A stretch of DNA of 28,449 bases, taken from an uncultured Verrucomicrobiota bacterium (GTDB lineage: Bacteria; Verrucomicrobiota; Kiritimatiellia; RFP12; UBA1067). Below, piece by piece: positions 16,201-23,977 of the stretch (position 1 is the first letter of the stretch; every line of letters begins with the position of its first letter). Under the pieces are notes generated by a model, which did no database searches, was not told where the DNA came from, and was given only the letters and a program-made list of their open reading frames with translations. The translations under genes were made by a program, and so were the position numbers. Location: positions 1 through 28,449 of the forward strand of contig CALCDB010000024.1 of NCBI GenBank assembly GCA_937901395.1, in the 5' to 3' direction.

Positions 16201-16343
16201 CGATCCACCAACGCATTGACATACGCGAATTCCGCTTCCAATTCGGGGTCAACGCCCTGATCTTGTTCAACGGCGGGTTCGGCACCATCGCCGTACGCCA
16301 TGAATGCCGCTAAAGCTAAAATTGTTGCTACCTCAAATCTCAT
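13221..16343 (-). CDS. Very large periplasmic TPR-repeat protein
   Basis: This 1040-residue protein starts with a signal peptide (about 1-21: MRFEVATILALAAFMAYGDG) and continues as a chain of tetratricopeptide-type helices to the end. Clear units include FNEAVKEYL-like repeats such as FEEAVKEYLDVLSRYPETED and AYEAYLAAYPDGKWTKIGYV, the longer-spaced TPR form seen in YbgF/BamD-like and gliding-motility proteins. No enzymatic motif or membrane anchor is seen beyond the signal. It is probably a periplasmic scaffold. Its ATG overlaps the murJ stop as ATGA (16340-16343), and the next gene begins 15 bases later, so it bridges peptidoglycan genes and the ExbBD block. Similar proteins beside ExbBD genes are known in PVC bacteria and Myxococcota. 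The role here is unknown. Confidence 0.87.
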   Translation of the reverse strand: MRFEVATILALAAFMAYGDGAEPAVEQDQGVDPELEAEFAYVNALVDRNYVDIAAPVIEATKKRWPESEARFFAIEIRSALALNKFDEAEKKIAALPDRNSDKYWAAKLEFANRYNTLKREKECRAIYDEFFKVYAAKSGKDKAWAKSMRTFYIQACFSWGQILVLNHNREEAVNVYKGLLGIKPPLSSQQWCMMACETIDLYLQLVNAQTNEKKRNAYLDDSEKLANEVIKHPEEAIFFGRAVNMKSHIELLRGRFDRAKGIIEDYLPQLSDLHNSIVAKDPTGSKGLLRLSPMPQCRYLLAKLLWDEAQNEAKKPKKNDEAIKALMFGAKQKNGKRDGQGAYNHALNVFLRYPESTWASKAGELADEIKAYAESTYGAKIKSQVTPEMVAKVRAMQFRVPADKLAEGNFEEAVKEYLDVLSRYPETEDSISAIESLIGCYHDLMATDAAHADAWRLDADAVEGYLGERFAGNANRALMLLAGDATLRVAKFEKERGDAARCNALRREFILNYCNHASAAQTAAGMAGEAKEAGKIAEAIDLWNIVANNYSNSIYYATAYLQIAQCQKELGNRDAAIEAMLKYAEVEQNLLHKMQGQTALAQLYRDIGLELLTSASTNATPEAVAAQESRGTAQLVRAIQQFTNFSKKAAEEAKNPSISKEEAVEFSSIAEAASFLVAECWSRMTRPADKVESFRKNAAKGYEAYLAAYPDGKWTKIGYVKLSTIYSALGDVEKSRLALDALSRKFPDSDEARDAKPKLAKSLIEIGMQKEGTAIYAEMLGTDGKYTDLQFLNAGEALIDSKNWELAGQAFHKAIALAGTNHQYIVAKAMVGQAKSAWKQKSFTEAREVIDNFLADAKLSKMALAADVNFMLVDIASEQGRMEKDSGLRNRYFGEAIGALKKVRQYWARTKPQWEQDQLDLLSGDVLIDRMKAEEAMNLKDDALNTCGRAASTFQAFIQSHGVDAEHPLEKMAEGEVDNLERAYASLVPLLSKLGPAQADQVIRFGSEYLRIFPNGKSLTEINNCINQAKAVLPAKKSS

Positions 16344-17878
16344 GATGGTGTAATTGTACTACAATCCCTCCTAAAACGCAAGCGAAAACATAATGCCAAA
16401 ATTCCATATGCCGATATCCCAATTGCGATTAGAACCGCCAGTTTCGCCAGTTTCCCGATTTCCGGCAGCGACAATCGTGCGAGATATACGACTATTGCCA
16501 TTGCGATCGAGGCAAACAATATCTTCGAAATTGATATCATGCTGCGCCCAAGCCCAAGCGTTCCGTTTTTCCGCCGCGCCAATACCGTAAGCCACGCGCA
16601 CCCGATGGCCGCGCATACTACCGTGGAACCGGCGAGCCCTACATGCCGCCATTCCACGGGCAATAGGCAAACGGCCAATATGTTGAGAATGGCGTTGACG
16701 AGCACCGTCATTAACGAGATCTTTAGCGGTGTCTTCATGTCGTTTTGCGCTTGGAACCATGGTATCATCGACTTTTGATATCCAAAGAAGCCCAATCCCA
16801 ACGCGTAAACGGCCAATGCTCTCGACACTCGCGTAGTCGCAGAGGCATCGAACGCATTGCCTTCGTAAATTACCGCCGTTATTTCCGGCGCCAAGATGAA
16901 CAACCCCGCGGCCGCTGGTAGCATTCCGAACATCAGATGTACGATTGACTCGCCCAATGACTTTCTCGCCCCTTCAATATCATCTCGCGCAAAGAACCCC
17001 GCAAACGTCGGTAGCAACACAGTGCCGAATGCAACCCCGATTACCCCCAATGGAAGATCCATCAATCGTTCGGCGTATCCTATTACGCCCGCCGCCCAAG
17101 GCGCCGCGCATTGCGCCAAGAGCTGATCAAGCATATAATTGATTTGTATCGCCCCCGCGCCAATCGCCGCGACGAACGTGTTGCGCCAGACCAAGCGCGC
17201 ATTCGCATCCAACAGACCCGTGAATATAGGTTTTGGAGAGAACCCCCTTCTTGACATACATGAAAATAGAAATGCCATTTGCGCCACCCCGCCGAAGAGA
17301 ATGGCGAAGCATACCGCTATGATTCGATTGGCGATTGTTATTCCGGGAAAGAAACTAAGCGCCGCCAGAACGCCGATCCAAAGCACATTCAACATCGCAG
17401 GCATGAGCGCCCCCTCTACGAACCTCCCCAATGCGTTTAAGACGCCCATTCCAAAGGCCGCCCCGCAAATGAAAAGCATATATGGGAATAGTATGCGAAT
17501 CAGGCGCAACGTAAGCCGCATTCGCTCGCTCAGTCCATCGCCGAGATTCAACCAAACCGACAAGCCGATCACGGTCATCAGCACTATCGCGCCAAGCATC
17601 AGCATCACCATCGTCATTACCGCTCGCGCCAAGTGACGGGCCGACTCCAACTCCCCACGCTCGACTTCCGCCTTGAATATTGGAACGAAGGCGGCGGTTA
17701 ACGCTCCCTCGCCAAACAACTTTCTCGCCATGTTCGGAATCGCGAACGCCAATACGAACGCGCTTTGTTCGACGCCAGCTCCAATCAAGCGGGATTGAAG
17801 CATCTCCCTTGCGAGTCCCAATACACGACTTATCGCCGTCAATCCACTTACCGTAAATATGGTGCGAACGATGCTCAC
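16340..17878 (-). CDS. murJ: Lipid II flippase MurJ (MviN)
   Basis: This 512-residue polytopic inner-membrane protein of the MOP exporter superfamily flips lipid II to the periplasmic face for peptidoglycan synthesis. The N-terminus, TVSGLTAISRVLGLAREML, matches the MurJ family. FGEGALTAAFVPIF (about 55-68) and the later segment with QINYMLDQLLA and GVIGVAFGTVLLPTFA are also characteristic. About 13-14 helices can be traced, as expected for the family length of about 510. Its start overlaps the lpxK stop by 4 bases and its stop overlaps the giant TPR gene by 4. Placement next to mreBCD, mrdA and rodA fits co-production of elongasome and precursor supply. Confidence 0.96.
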   Translation of the reverse strand: MSIVRTIFTVSGLTAISRVLGLAREMLQSRLIGAGVEQSAFVLAFAIPNMARKLFGEGALTAAFVPIFKAEVERGELESARHLARAVMTMVMLMLGAIVLMTVIGLSVWLNLGDGLSERMRLTLRLIRILFPYMLFICGAAFGMGVLNALGRFVEGALMPAMLNVLWIGVLAALSFFPGITIANRIIAVCFAILFGGVAQMAFLFSCMSRRGFSPKPIFTGLLDANARLVWRNTFVAAIGAGAIQINYMLDQLLAQCAAPWAAGVIGYAERLMDLPLGVIGVAFGTVLLPTFAGFFARDDIEGARKSLGESIVHLMFGMLPAAAGLFILAPEITAVIYEGNAFDASATTRVSRALAVYALGLGFFGYQKSMIPWFQAQNDMKTPLKISLMTVLVNAILNILAVCLLPVEWRHVGLAGSTVVCAAIGCAWLTVLARRKNGTLGLGRSMISISKILFASIAMAIVVYLARLSLPEIGKLAKLAVLIAIGISAYGILALCFRLRFRRDCSTITPS

Positions 17879-19044
17879 TTGCGAAAACAGATTCGGTTGA
17901 TAATCGAGGTGAAGTTCTCCTCGCCCGAGAATATCTCAATGGCGACTCTCAAGTAAAGGCACTTAATCGGCGCGGCCTCCAATCGAGGGAATCTTACCGC
18001 GTCCTTCTCCGTCGTGATCAACGCATCGGCGCCCATGTCGGCAGAACGGTTAAGCGCATAGAGAATCTCCGATGAATCATAACGATGATGGTCCGCATAG
18101 CGTTCGCACCATACGACTTTGGCTCCCAAATTGCGAAGCGAATTCTCGAACCCCTTCGGCGAGGCGATTCCGGAAAGCGTGCATATCGTCTTCCCGTTCA
18201 ACCACGAAAGCGGCAACTCCTCGCGGCTCCACACGTCGCGAAGTAGCTTCGGGGTGTGATTGCATTCGACGATTTCCGCGTTCCGATTGTATTTGCGTAT
18301 CTCCGCCTTGACTGCGGAAACATCCCCTCTGCACTTGGTAAGGAAGATGATGTCCGCACGCTTGAGATTGCGCACGGGTTCGCGAAGTATGCCACGCGGC
18401 AACATATTGCCATTGCCGAATGGATTCGAGGAATCGACCAGAACTACATCAATTGAATGTTTTAGCTTCTGATACTGAAAACCATCATCCAATAACAACG
18501 TATCGCACCCGAGTTTCCTGATTGCATATCGCCCGGCCTTTACGCGATTTCGATCGACTACGACGGCCACGCCCGGCAGATTCGACGCGAGCATATACGG
18601 CTCGTCACCGCCAATCGTAGCGTCCAACAACACTCTGCGCCCATCCGACACCACCAAAGGCGGCTCTATTACCTGCGTAAATATCCGCTTCCACCAAGGC
18701 GACTCCTTGCGCCGATAACCACGCGAAAGAATCGCGACCTTGCGCCCTTCCTTGGCCAGCATTCGCGCGAAGATCTCGGTCACCGGCGTCTTACCCGTTC
18801 CTCCGGCCGTGACATTGCCGATGGAAATGACTTGAATACCAAGTGGATATCGCCGCTTCAGCCCTGTGCGATATAGAAAATAGCGAATGCTTACGACCAA
18901 GCCGAAGACATGGCTCAGCGCCTTTAATACGCCCAACAGGAATCTAATGCCCGCCGGCTGATCCTGATCGGCGCCTTTTTCCTGAATCAACTTTACGAGA
19001 TAATTCTCGAGTCGTTCAAAGCCGCTCTGTTTCGCCTTGCGCAT
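17875..19044 (-). CDS. lpxK: Tetraacyldisaccharide 4'-kinase LpxK
   Basis: This 389-residue membrane-associated P-loop kinase phosphorylates the 4' position of the lipid A disaccharide precursor. The unusual Walker A GNVTAGGTGKTP is at 76-87. AILSRGYRRKE (about 104-114), GGDEPYMLA (about 139-147), the DDGFQYQKL signature (about 186-194) and the late LITTEKDAVRFP segment are all in LpxK order. The protein is longer at the N-terminus than E. coli LpxK (328 residues), with about 30 extra, partly charged residues before the first hydrophobic segment. The start is 7 bases after lptD and the stop overlaps murJ as ATGA. With lptD next door it shows that this organism makes lipid A and LPS. Confidence 0.96.
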   Translation of the reverse strand: MRKAKQSGFERLENYLVKLIQEKGADQDQPAGIRFLLGVLKALSHVFGLVVSIRYFLYRTGLKRRYPLGIQVISIGNVTAGGTGKTPVTEIFARMLAKEGRKVAILSRGYRRKESPWWKRIFTQVIEPPLVVSDGRRVLLDATIGGDEPYMLASNLPGVAVVVDRNRVKAGRYAIRKLGCDTLLLDDGFQYQKLKHSIDVVLVDSSNPFGNGNMLPRGILREPVRNLKRADIIFLTKCRGDVSAVKAEIRKYNRNAEIVECNHTPKLLRDVWSREELPLSWLNGKTICTLSGIASPKGFENSLRNLGAKVVWCERYADHHRYDSSEILYALNRSADMGADALITTEKDAVRFPRLEAAPIKCLYLRVAIEIFSGEENFTSIINRICFRK

Positions 19045-19051
19045 CGTCGAA

Positions 19052-21217
19052 TCAATTCAGCGGATTACCGCTCCCCGCGCCAAATGCACGCAAGTAGATA
19101 TAGAACCCTACGCTCCAATCATCCTCCCATTCATACCCGTCGATCGTCGTAAAGTCATTATCGTATTCGACTATCAATCGGAAGCCAAGGCAATCGGTCA
19201 TGTAGTCGATCCACGCGCCAACCGAATCCAATTCGTTCTGCCTTATATCCCAACGTAGACGCGGCCCCCATGCCAGCCAATCGCAGATATTATGCTCAAA
19301 GCCAATCTCGGCGATCTGAAGTCTCGATAAGCCCAATACGTCTTCGCGCATCGTCGATGCATCGAATGGCGACGACGAGAAATCCCAATAGCGCTGATCG
19401 CGTAGATCGTACTTGAAGTAATAGTTGAAGTCATCCGAAATCTTGTGTTTCAAATTCGCGCTCGCGTACGCAATGCAGTTGTCGTCGGAATTGTATTCCG
19501 CCCTGAAGCCAAGTGCGATATCATTGGTTGGCGTCCAACGCACGCGCACGCCGGGCACGAGCTCGCACCCGTTCTTACCATAGTTGGGCTTGCCCGCCTC
19601 CGCCAATTTGTGAACGTCGTTGTCGCCGATATAGTCGGTGGTGTTGAATTGCGCAACTACGTATGCGTCGACGTCTATTACCTGACGCAGCCCGCCATGT
19701 TCGGTCAACACGCTCCAGGCATTACGCAAGCCAGGCGTGATGCCATAATATGAATACGGCAAATTGCGCGAACGCCCGGCGAACTGATCCTCCCACGTCA
19801 TCGATGCGTCTAAATTATCAAATACATACGGACGATTCTGACCGTCTATGCCGGTAAACCACGCCTGCTGCGCCAACAAGTCGAAATATGGCTCGACCAT
19901 GTGCTGCCAATCGTCGTCAATCCAAGCTACGCCACGACCGGCGAACGTGGCTCCGAACTCTCCAATTGAACGGAAAAGCGCACCGGCATTTTGCGCCGCC
20001 GACCGTCCGGTGGTATCCGTCTCGCCGCTTTGGCTCCACCATGTCGCGCGATATGCCAAGCGCGGAACGACGGAGATTGCGTCATTGGCGATTCTAAACG
20101 GCGCGGTAAAGCGATGATAGCTGTCAATTCGCCAGGCGTCATACTCCGCCCATGGCCCTGGATTGTACGAAAATCCATTCTTTCGGCTTCCACCATACTC
20201 GGCGTAACCACGCGTGAGATAACCGATTCGCGTCGCCGATTCATAGTTGAATGGCGTATCTAAGATCGGCATTGGATTTACGTCAAAGTAAATTTCCGGC
20301 AACCTGCCAATCATTCCGTAGAAATCATTAAGTCTGCCCGACGCCTCGGCGCCAAACGCGAAGGAATCCTCCATGTGCTCCCAGAACACGCCGCTATTCT
20401 GATAACTCAACCATTCTCCCTTGAGACTAAACAGACTCTTGCGCATAAAGTCGAACTGGAAATATGAATCGGAATAGTATGACGCCCGAACGTTTATCTT
20501 ATCGCGTTCCGATGCCTCCCACTGATGCTTCATGCTGATTACGTAACGGTTTTCGGATACGTCGCTCCCCCAATTGTGATACTCGTTTAGATAATTGGGG
20601 CCCATCTGATCGTAGCGATCCTTCGCGTCGACGTCCCATGCGTAGTAGACCTGAAATGCCCCGGCTCCGAAATCGCCGAGATTCCACTCCAAGTCTTCTC
20701 CGGCGGCGATGCCTTGCTTGTAGCGCAAGTCAAAGCGCGTGGCGCCCGCCAGCCAATAGGTATCGTCCCTATGCATCTCGTCGCCGGCGATATTGTAGGC
20801 GTAACGCGTCAGCAAATACGCCCCCCACCGCCCTACGTAACCGGGCATCCAGCTGAAGCCGCAATCAGAATCCAGCGAATAGTACATGTACGGCAACCAT
20901 AGCACGGGTATCTCGTAGAAGTTAAGCCATGCGTTCTTTACGAGCACATAATCGTCTTCCTTGTACTTCAGTTCGCCCGTGATGTTCCAATGCGTATGCC
21001 CTATCGCGTTGCTGCAAGTGGTAACGCACGTTGGATCGTGAAAGTGCATCGTTCCGTCGGCTGCGCGATTGAGCGCTTCGCCCCTCATGGTCACGGGACC
21101 CGCCACGGCCACGATGTGACCGGTAGCAGCCAGTGATTTCGTCACGTTATCCGCTGCCATCCGATCAGCGGAAAAAGTCATCGCCTGTGCGGCGGCAAGA
21201 AAAAGTACGGCAGTCAT
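19052..21217 (-). CDS. lptD: LPS-assembly outer-membrane protein LptD
   Basis: This 721-residue protein is the outer-membrane translocon that inserts LPS into the outer leaflet. An OstA-like start (TFSADRMAADNVTKSLAATG, from about 14) leads to the LptD hallmark block VLVKNAWLNFYEIPVLWLPY (91-110). A long beta-barrel follows, rich in alternating aromatic strands and ending in an aromatic/aliphatic strand. The ATG at 21217 overlaps the rng stop as ATGA. It leaves only 12 residues of leader (MTAVLFLAAAQA), although the frame upstream would extend the hydrophobic core, so the true start may be a rare codon further up. The jelly-roll part is only about 80 residues, much shorter than usual. Cys64, Cys68 and Cys119 are near the barrel start. 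Confidence 0.9.
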   Translation of the reverse strand: MTAVLFLAAAQAMTFSADRMAADNVTKSLAATGHIVAVAGPVTMRGEALNRAADGTMHFHDPTCVTTCSNAIGHTHWNITGELKYKEDDYVLVKNAWLNFYEIPVLWLPYMYYSLDSDCGFSWMPGYVGRWGAYLLTRYAYNIAGDEMHRDDTYWLAGATRFDLRYKQGIAAGEDLEWNLGDFGAGAFQVYYAWDVDAKDRYDQMGPNYLNEYHNWGSDVSENRYVISMKHQWEASERDKINVRASYYSDSYFQFDFMRKSLFSLKGEWLSYQNSGVFWEHMEDSFAFGAEASGRLNDFYGMIGRLPEIYFDVNPMPILDTPFNYESATRIGYLTRGYAEYGGSRKNGFSYNPGPWAEYDAWRIDSYHRFTAPFRIANDAISVVPRLAYRATWWSQSGETDTTGRSAAQNAGALFRSIGEFGATFAGRGVAWIDDDWQHMVEPYFDLLAQQAWFTGIDGQNRPYVFDNLDASMTWEDQFAGRSRNLPYSYYGITPGLRNAWSVLTEHGGLRQVIDVDAYVVAQFNTTDYIGDNDVHKLAEAGKPNYGKNGCELVPGVRVRWTPTNDIALGFRAEYNSDDNCIAYASANLKHKISDDFNYYFKYDLRDQRYWDFSSSPFDASTMREDVLGLSRLQIAEIGFEHNICDWLAWGPRLRWDIRQNELDSVGAWIDYMTDCLGFRLIVEYDNDFTTIDGYEWEDDWSVGFYIYLRAFGAGSGNPLN

Positions 21218-22806
21218 GATTGAGAGTATAACACTTGTGAGGTGGTTGCGTCCAGTATGGAAAACGATTCCGGGTGACGATGCAGCTCGGAAACGAACGT
21301 GAGTCGGGTGTTGAAATCCTTCTGCAATTGCGCCAGAATCCCGCTGTCTTCGGTCCTTAGTCTTTGCATCACTTGCGGCGCGATTACGATCTTCGGCTCG
21401 AATGGCCTTTTGTCGTTCTCGGCCTTCTTTAACAGCGCAATCAAGTGCCTCTGAATCTCGATGGAGATCGCCATTGGCGACTTGACCAATCCGCTGCCTT
21501 GGCAATATGGACAAGTCGAGGTAAGCTGAGAAAGAATCGACTGGTCTTGACGCTGCCTCGACATCTCCAGAAGTCCAAGCTCGGAAATCTCCAAAACGTT
21601 CGTGCGAGCGCGATCGCGCCTTAGCGCCTCTTTTAACTTGCGATAGACCTCGCGCTGATGTTTGCGCGATTTCATGTCAATCAAGTCGAGAATCACCAAT
21701 CCGCCGATGTTCCTCAGCCGCAACTGACGAGCTACCTCGTCCACCGCTTCGAGGTTGACTTCGAGAATCGCGTCTTCCTGATTGCCGTTCCCCTTGTAAT
21801 GCCCCGTGTTCACGTCTACCGCAATCAACGCCTCCGTTTCGTCGATCACGAGATATCCCCCCGACTTCAACGGAACCTGACGAGCGAAGGCATCGTGCAA
21901 TTGATGCTCGATGCCATAATGCTCGAAGATTCCCGTAACGCCATCGAACCTGCGGATCTTCGAGCGCACGCTACGCGAGATTTTCGCCGTGACGTCGCGC
22001 ATCTGCTCGTAGCTCTTGGGATCGTCGATCACGATCGAATCCACGTCTTCCGTCAACCAATCGCGAATCACCCGTTCGCATAGATCCGGTTCTTGGAATA
22101 TGCAACATGGCGTACGCAGGTTCTTCACGTTGCCCTGCATCTCATTCCAGACCGACACCAAGTTGCGCAAATCGCGCGCGAACGAACGCGCGCTCGCCCC
22201 CGCGCCGACCGTACGCACCACCAACCCGACGTTATCGGGCAATGGTAGCTTGTCCAATATCTTTTTCAGTCGCTTGCGCTCGTTCGCGTCGCCAATCTTC
22301 TTTGAGATGCCTCGTATCTTTGTTCCCGGCATCATCACCAGATACCTGCCGGGAATCGCGAGATTGGCGGTAATGCGCGGCCCCTTGGTGGAGATGGGTC
22401 CCTTCGTTACCTGCACGATTATCTCCGATCCCGGCGGGAAGCGCTTGGCGATTTCCTCGTCCGATAGACGATTGTTCTTGCGCCCGCCCTTTTGGTGCTC
22501 GTTGCGACCCTTGCCATAATCATCATCATCCAACAACGCATCCGCATCGGGGATCATATCCCAGTAATGCAAAAATGCGTTCTTCTTCAATCCGATGTCC
22601 ACGAAGGCAGCCTGCAAATCGTTTTCCAGATTCTGGATGCGCCCCTTGAATATACTGCCGACGAGTCGCTCCTCTTCCGGATGCTCGACCATGAACTCCT
22701 CGAGTCGACCATTCTCCATTACCGCGACTCGCGTTTCGAGATTTTCGACGTTGATGATTATTTCGCGTTTCAATTTTGAACGCTTCAGCCAACCGAACAG
22801 ATTCAT
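21214..22806 (-). CDS. rng: Ribonuclease G/E family endoribonuclease
   Basis: This 530-residue cytoplasmic endonuclease cleaves single-stranded AU-rich RNA in rRNA and mRNA processing. An S1 RNA-binding domain spans about 35-140, with SIFKGRIQNL and AAFVDIGLKKNAFL. It is interrupted by a hydrophilic insert (about 88-118) with DDDDYG. The catalytic metal-binding residues are in AVDVNTG (Asp331) and ILDLIDM (Asp374). The Zn-link CPYCQGSG is at 432-439. Length matches RNase G or a short RNase E core, with no long degradosome tail. I start at the ATG at 22806, one base after the rodA stop with GAGAGGAG upstream. A start at 22839 would only overlap rodA. Linkage of rng to mreBCD is known in proteobacteria. 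Confidence 0.95.
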   Translation of the reverse strand: MNLFGWLKRSKLKREIIINVENLETRVAVMENGRLEEFMVEHPEEERLVGSIFKGRIQNLENDLQAAFVDIGLKKNAFLHYWDMIPDADALLDDDDYGKGRNEHQKGGRKNNRLSDEEIAKRFPPGSEIIVQVTKGPISTKGPRITANLAIPGRYLVMMPGTKIRGISKKIGDANERKRLKKILDKLPLPDNVGLVVRTVGAGASARSFARDLRNLVSVWNEMQGNVKNLRTPCCIFQEPDLCERVIRDWLTEDVDSIVIDDPKSYEQMRDVTAKISRSVRSKIRRFDGVTGIFEHYGIEHQLHDAFARQVPLKSGGYLVIDETEALIAVDVNTGHYKGNGNQEDAILEVNLEAVDEVARQLRLRNIGGLVILDLIDMKSRKHQREVYRKLKEALRRDRARTNVLEISELGLLEMSRQRQDQSILSQLTSTCPYCQGSGLVKSPMAISIEIQRHLIALLKKAENDKRPFEPKIVIAPQVMQRLRTEDSGILAQLQKDFNTRLTFVSELHRHPESFSILDATTSQVLYSQS

Positions 22807-22807
22807 C

Positions 22808-23977
22808 TTATTTTTGCTCCTCTCTATGAATTGATACACTTTGAACTAAACCCAAACCGCACATCAGTACGATTAGGAATGTGCGCCCTGAAGATATGAA
22901 TGGCAATGGCAACCCCGTGATTGGAACGATTCCAATCGACATGGCGATGTTGATGTAGACGTGCGCGAAGATTAGCGTGGCCACGCCAATCGCGAGCAAC
23001 CTTCCCCGCCCGTCGTTCGACCTCAGCGCCACCCAACAACAGGAAAGCAGCAACAGCCCGAACAAGCCCAGCAGCACCATCGAACCGACGAAGCCGAACT
23101 CTTCCGCGTATACGCAGAAAATGAAATCGTTCATCGAAATCGCCTGCGGAAGATATTTTAGATGATTCGTCTCTCCCTTGCCGACGCCCTTGCCCGAAAA
23201 GCCGCCCGAGCCAATCGATATCTTCGCCTGTCTCAGCGTATAGCCGGCTCCCGTGACGTCTTCCTCCGGATACAGAAACACCTTTACTCTCGCTACTTGG
23301 TGTGGACGCAACGGCACGTATTCCATTATCTTCGCCTTCCGCTCCTCGCTCACGCCCGGCTTTTCCGCCTCATATACCGCCCCTAATATCGCGGCTGCCG
23401 AAATTCCTCCGATAAGGGTGATGGTAACGAGTCCCTTCCTCCATATTCCAGCCGAAAACATCATCACCACTATCGCCGGCACCAAGGCCAATGTCGTTCC
23501 CAGATCCGGTTCCTTGAGAATCAGCCACGCTGGAATCACGGCCAATGATGCGGCCGCCAGGAATCCCCCGAAGCGCTTTCTCATCGCATATAATTTGGAA
23601 TCGACGTCTCCGAATAACGCCGCGAACAACGCTATCACGCAGAGTTTTGAAATCTCGCTTGGCTGAAAGAACCACAGCCATCGTCTTCCGCCGTATATGG
23701 TGGAACCGAATATCAAAACCGAAATCAGCATGATGATCGATACCGCATACGCGGGAATCGCCGCGTAATCCAATATCTTTCTGTAATCGGTGAATGACAA
23801 CGCCATGTAAAGCAACAAGCCGAATCCCGCGGTAGCCAAATTGCTCTTCCATATCCCATGGAACAGTTGCTCGGCTCTCGCATTCCCGGCCGACCATATC
23901 GACACCGTCCCGATCGCTATCAACGATAGCATCGATATCAGCATGAACCAATTGAATCTCTTCAGTTTCTCGATCAT
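22808..23977 (-). CDS. rodA: Peptidoglycan glycosyltransferase RodA (SEDS family)
   Basis: This 389-residue inner-membrane SEDS glycosyltransferase polymerises lipid II during cell elongation with its partner PBP2. About ten membrane helices are visible. Family signatures are GGRRWLWFFQPSEISKL (about 96-112), LKEPDLGTTL (about 154-163) and the periplasmic-loop segment MNDFIFCVYAEEFGF with the likely catalytic Asp in NDFIF. The C-terminal GLPLPFISSGRTF also matches. It starts inside the mrdA stop as an ATGA overlap (23974-23977), as in many mrdA-rodA pairs, which ensures matched expression. RodA fits better than FtsW because of the mreBCD-mrdA context. Confidence 0.96.
   Translation of the reverse strand: MIEKLKRFNWFMLISMLSLIAIGTVSIWSAGNARAEQLFHGIWKSNLATAGFGLLLYMALSFTDYRKILDYAAIPAYAVSIIMLISVLIFGSTIYGGRRWLWFFQPSEISKLCVIALFAALFGDVDSKLYAMRKRFGGFLAAASLAVIPAWLILKEPDLGTTLALVPAIVVMMFSAGIWRKGLVTITLIGGISAAAILGAVYEAEKPGVSEERKAKIMEYVPLRPHQVARVKVFLYPEEDVTGAGYTLRQAKISIGSGGFSGKGVGKGETNHLKYLPQAISMNDFIFCVYAEEFGFVGSMVLLGLFGLLLLSCCWVALRSNDGRGRLLAIGVATLIFAHVYINIAMSIGIVPITGLPLPFISSGRTFLIVLMCGLGLVQSVSIHREEQK

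Noticed and set aside
21218..21514. 99-residue N-terminal extension of LptD from 21514
   Set aside because: It is mostly hydrophilic, Arg-rich sequence overprinting rng and would bury the signal peptide. Only its last dozen residues are of interest for the start question.
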